Shown here piece by piece: positions 13,975 through 16,364 of a DNA stretch of 16,364 bases. How positions within the stretch are numbered: the first letter of the stretch is position 1; every line of letters starts with the position of its first letter. Source of the stretch: Clostridiales bacterium (GTDB taxonomy: Bacteria; Bacillota_A; Clostridia; Oscillospirales; Oscillospiraceae); the NCBI GenBank assembly GCA_022777455.1, contig JALFGI010000146.1, positions 1 to 16,364 of the forward strand, in the 5' to 3' direction. The notes under the pieces are model-generated. The model did no database searches. It was given only the letters and a program-made list of their open reading frames with translations, and was not told the origin of the DNA. The position numbers were made by a program, and so were the translations under genes.

Positions 13975-14451
13975 TTACTCCGGGTAAACCAGCCGGTCCG
14001 CTTTGATGTGTTCCAGCAGGGCGGCATAGCGGGCGCCCCAGTAGTTTGCCATGCCCAGATTCATATCCAGGTAATTGCCGCAGTCCTTGGGGTCGGCGCC
14101 GGGAACCTCCCCGCGGTAGTCCCGGATGAACCGGAAGCAGTCACGCACCAGGGGCACAATGTCGGCGGAGGAATAGTCCCCGGCCAGCAGCAGGTAGAAG
14201 CCGGTGCGGCAGCCCATGGGGCCAAAGTAGAGCACCCGGTCCTTCCAATCGGGATCGTTTCGCAGATAGGTTGCCGCCAGGTGTTCGATGGTATGCACCT
14301 CGGCGGTGTTCATCACCGGCTCGTCGTTGGGCTTGGTCAGCCGCAGGTCGAAGGTGGTGACGGTTTCCGCGCCCACACGATCCTTCCGGGATACATAGAG
14401 GCCAGGCTGCAGTTTGATATGGTCAATGGTAAAACTGGTGATTTTTTCCAT
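13975..14451 (-). CDS. luxS: S-ribosylhomocysteine lyase (AI-2 producing)
   Basis: This 158-residue metalloenzyme converts S-ribosylhomocysteine to homocysteine and DPD, the precursor of autoinducer-2. Metal ligands are visible as His53 and His57 (HTIEH, with catalytic Glu56) and Cys124 (DPKDCGNY). The catalytic cysteine is Cys81 in GPMGCRTGFY. Length and order match Bacillus LuxS closely. The AGGAG just upstream lies inside the end of the CinA-type gene, whose stop is two bases before the luxS ATG. Downstream mtnN makes its substrate. The operon context suggests activated-methyl-cycle housekeeping; whether the cell signals with AI-2 cannot be seen, and no Lsr or LuxP receptor gene is present in the window. 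Confidence 0.97.
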   Translation of the reverse strand: MEKITSFTIDHIKLQPGLYVSRKDRVGAETVTTFDLRLTKPNDEPVMNTAEVHTIEHLAATYLRNDPDWKDRVLYFGPMGCRTGFYLLLAGDYSSADIVPLVRDCFRFIRDYRGEVPGADPKDCGNYLDMNLGMANYWGARYAALLEHIKADRLVYPE

Positions 14452-14453
14452 AA

Positions 14454-14924
14454 TTACTCCTGTTTATTCATATCCAAAACAAGCTTTAATGCCTCCCGGG
14501 CAGCGGCGGTGCGGATTTCCTCCCGGGAGCCTTTGAACAAATACTTTTTTGAAAAAATCGTCTTTTCGTCGCAATAGCCGATGAACACGGTGCCCACGGG
14601 ATTGCCGAATTCATCTCCTCCGGGACCGGCCAGACCGGTGACGGATACCGCCACATCCCCAGCCAGCGTATTCCTTGCGCCCCTTGCCATGGCTTCGGCC
14701 ACGGGGGCGCTGACGGCTCCGACTTCTTCCAAAAGGGCCTCATCCACATTCAGAAGGTGGTGCTTGACCCAATTGGTATAGCTGATGATGCCGCCCTTAT
14801 AGACTTCGGAGCTGCCGGGGATCGCGGTGAGGGCCGCGCCGATGCCCCCGCCGGTGCAGCTTTCCGCCGTCACCAGCTGTTTGCCCTTCAGGGCGGCGAG
14901 GACCTCACAGCAGAGCTTCGTCAT
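14454..14924 (-). CDS. pncC: CinA-family nicotinamide-nucleotide amidohydrolase (PncC type)
   Basis: This 156-residue protein consists only of the CinA C-terminal domain, as in stand-alone PncC. It is predicted to deamidate NMN to nicotinic acid mononucleotide in pyridine nucleotide salvage. The signature TAESCTGG (19-26; probable catalytic serine Ser22), YSN-like ISYTN, GAVSAPVAEAMA and SVTGLAGPGG (94-103) are all present. The N-terminal MoaB-like domain of full CinA is absent, and nothing suggests truncation because the gene has its own start. The ATG lies 20 bases inside the end of thiI with a modest GAAGG site. A competence role, implied by the name CinA, is not supported by the context. 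Confidence 0.9.
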   Translation of the reverse strand: MTKLCCEVLAALKGKQLVTAESCTGGGIGAALTAIPGSSEVYKGGIISYTNWVKHHLLNVDEALLEEVGAVSAPVAEAMARGARNTLAGDVAVSVTGLAGPGGDEFGNPVGTVFIGYCDEKTIFSKKYLFKGSREEIRTAAAREALKLVLDMNKQE

Positions 14925-16095
14925 GGTAGGAAACCTTCACTTTCTCCACGCTGGCGAGGGCTTTTTCGATCAGCGCTTCCCGGTCCAGCTTTCCCTCGGC
15001 GTAGAGCACCTGCCCCAGGGTGGGCTTGGTCTTGGGATGCTTGGGGGTGAACACGGTGCAGCAGTCCTCATAGGGCAGGATGGAGGTCTCCATGGTGCCG
15101 ATTTTCCGGGCAATGGTGACGATCTCCTCCTTGTCCATACCCACCAGGGGCATGAAAATGGGAATGTCCACTACGGCACCGGTGACGGTCATGGCTTCCA
15201 TGGTCTGGGAGGCCACCTGGCCCAGGTTTTCCCCGGTGATCAGGGCGCCGCAGCCGTCGCCCTTGGCCAGCTTCATGGCGATTTCCATCATAAACCGGCG
15301 CATGATCAGGGTGAAGAATTCCTCGGGGCAGTTGTCCCGGATGGCTTCCTGAATCTCCGTGAAGGATACCACGTTCACCGTCATCCTGCCGGAATACCGG
15401 GTGACCAGCCGGGCCAGCTCCAGTACCTTGTCCTTGGCCAGCTGGGAGGTATAGGGGTAGGAGAAGAAGTGCACCGCCTCGATCTCCATGCCCCGCTTGG
15501 CCATCATATAGGCTGCCACGGGGGAGTCGATGCCGCCGGAGAGCAGGCACATGGCCCGTCCGCCCACACCCGTGGGCAGGCCGCCGGCGCCGGGCTCCGC
15601 CGGGCCATGGACATAGGCCGCGAAGTCACGGACTTCCACATATACGGTGTACTCCGGGTGGTGCACATCCACCTGGCAGTCCGGGTGAGCGTCGGCCAGC
15701 CGGGCGCCGATTTCCTGGGAGATGCCGATGGAGGTCAGGGAGAACTGCTTGTCGGAGCGCTTGGACTCCACCTTGAAGGACCTGGCACAGTCCAGATCGT
15801 CCCCCAGATAAGCCTGGCAGGCCTCGAAAATGGCATCCAGGTTCTTTTCACAGGGGCGGCAGCGGCACAGGGAGACGACACCGAAGATGCTGTGGCAGGC
15901 CTCCCAGGCGCCATCCACATCTGCCGCTTCGTCCATGGGCTCCACATAAACCGTGGACTGCATGATATACACGTCAAAATTGCCGAAGGGCTTCATTCTC
16001 CGGCGGACATTCTGCCGCAGACGGCCCTCGAACTGCCGCTTGTTGGCCCCCTTGAGGACCACCTCGCCCAGCTTCATCAGAAAAATTTCTTTCAT
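14905..16095 (-). CDS. thiI: tRNA 4-thiouridine synthetase ThiI, short form without rhodanese
   Basis: This 396-residue enzyme adenylates and thiolates U8 of tRNA and can supply sulfur for thiamine synthesis. Domains are an N-terminal ferredoxin-like domain (1-60), THUMP (about 60-165) and a PP-loop ATPase (175-396) with SGGIDSP (186-192). The conserved YEDCCTVFTPKHPKT carries Cys345-Cys346. It stops where the rhodanese domain of E. coli ThiI (482 residues) would begin, the usual form in Bacillus and Clostridia, where a NifS-type desulfurase donates sulfur directly. No desulfurase gene is visible; it may lie beyond the right edge. AAAGGA precedes the ATG, and the gene starts 32 bases after the preceding stop. 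Its 3' end overlaps the CinA-type gene by 20 bases. Confidence 0.96.
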   Translation of the reverse strand: MKEIFLMKLGEVVLKGANKRQFEGRLRQNVRRRMKPFGNFDVYIMQSTVYVEPMDEAADVDGAWEACHSIFGVVSLCRCRPCEKNLDAIFEACQAYLGDDLDCARSFKVESKRSDKQFSLTSIGISQEIGARLADAHPDCQVDVHHPEYTVYVEVRDFAAYVHGPAEPGAGGLPTGVGGRAMCLLSGGIDSPVAAYMMAKRGMEIEAVHFFSYPYTSQLAKDKVLELARLVTRYSGRMTVNVVSFTEIQEAIRDNCPEEFFTLIMRRFMMEIAMKLAKGDGCGALITGENLGQVASQTMEAMTVTGAVVDIPIFMPLVGMDKEEIVTIARKIGTMETSILPYEDCCTVFTPKHPKTKPTLGQVLYAEGKLDREALIEKALASVEKVKVSYHDEALL

Positions 16096-16127
16096 ATTTG
16101 TTCCTTTCCGGTATCAAAAAATGGGTG

Positions 16128-16364
16128 TCAACGCACCATTGCGATCAACTGTTTCTTTCCCGTGCGCGCCAGCAGATGGCACATCAGATAAGAGCCGGTG
16201 AACACCGCCACGGTGAAGGCCAAATCGTTTGCCGTCACGCCGGCTTTGCGCTGGAGAAAATCGAAGATTTTGGCAATGAACAGATGGCTGCAGTAAATGC
16301 CCAGGGTGTATCTGCTCAGCTTTTCAATGAAGGACGCGACCCTGCTGCCCATCTTCTCCAGGGG
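16128..16364 (-). CDS. Probable acyltransferase-3 family membrane protein, C-terminal end only
   Basis: The frame is open to the right edge, so only the last 78 residues are present. They show SRYTLGIYCSHLFIAKIF, which resembles the late transmembrane segment of acyltransferase-3 (OafA/WecH-like) proteins, where a serine/tyrosine-rich turn precedes GIYxxH. A second hydrophobic segment (LAFTVAVFTGSYLMCHLLA) and a short basic tail (KKQLIAMVR) follow. The family transfers acetyl or succinyl groups to sugars at the membrane. An internal ATG at 16352 is probably not the start, since upstream codons stay open. It is co-directional with thiI (32-base gap), so it may share the transcript, but a functional link is not evident. 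Another polytopic membrane protein is possible. Confidence 0.6.
   Translation of the reverse strand, partial: PLEKMGSRVASFIEKLSRYTLGIYCSHLFIAKIFDFLQRKAGVTANDLAFTVAVFTGSYLMCHLLARTGKKQLIAMVR

Noticed and set aside
13965..14027. Upstream start for mtnN at 14027
   Set aside because: It would overlap the end of luxS by over 50 bases and adds residues absent from the family; ATG 13964 has AAGGAGA at ideal spacing.
14827..16191. A 454-codon open frame on the plus strand opposite thiI
   Set aside because: It is a composition shadow of thiI; its translation is His/Gly/Gln-rich without motifs, and thiI is unambiguous.
1..16364. tRNA, rRNA, CRISPR arrays, insertion sequences, prophage or toxin-antitoxin genes
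   Set aside because: Scanning by eye found no cloverleaf with anticodon and CCA, no regularly spaced direct repeats, no transposase or phage protein, and no paired small ORFs with such motifs.

Overview
The window is a chromosomal segment of a GC-rich (roughly 60 percent) low-GC-phylum relative, most likely an anaerobic gut Clostridia of the Oscillospirales/Ruminococcaceae type. The evidence is a DnaD-domain plus DnaI-like primosome pair, strong AGGAGG-type ribosome binding sites, extended -10 sigma-A promoters, a two-gene minimal SUF module and intergenic palindromic repeats of a kind I associate with gut Clostridia. The lineage is an inference. I see no phage, plasmid, transposase or CRISPR genes.

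Layout. (1) 1-1643, plus strand: a SufC-like ATPase (cut by the left edge) and a short SufB/D-like scaffold protein, an Fe-S assembly pair closed by a good terminator. (2) 2066-4326, plus: an FGGY kinase, probably L-ribulokinase, and L-ribulose-5-phosphate 4-epimerase (araD), with a clear promoter. (3) 7686-4606, minus: a four-gene operon of DnaD-domain protein, AAA+ helicase loader, HAD phosphatase and YfbR-type 5'-deoxynucleotidase, with a near-consensus promoter, tight overlaps and a bidirectional terminator shared with araD. (4) 8475-12845, plus: alanine racemase (TTG start) and two tandem, paralogous, membrane-anchored CapA-family proteins. (5) 16364-13242, minus: the tail of a probable acyltransferase-3 membrane protein, thiI, a CinA/PncC-type amidohydrolase, luxS and mtnN. 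MtnN and LuxS together form the SAH detoxification/AI-2 pathway.

The accessory signal is in the gaps. Two different families of structured repeats, each about 147 bp, occur twice each (family A at 1711-1856 and 8116-8262; family B at 9655-9801 and 12958-13104), with a fragment of B at 13205-13218. Both families are flanked by the same near-palindromic dodecamer, AAATTGTAATTT. Six copies are present, and in all six the asymmetric centre points the same way relative to the element. In both families the arms fold into local hairpins, and copies differ by paired (compensatory) changes. Two further gaps deserve attention: an ATCGAT-rich block at 4390-4530, and a gene-free structured stretch at 7787-8081 that may encode a small RNA on the minus strand.

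No dramatic new defence or metabolic system is evident. The best candidate for something undescribed is the repeat superfamily sharing outer dodecamers.
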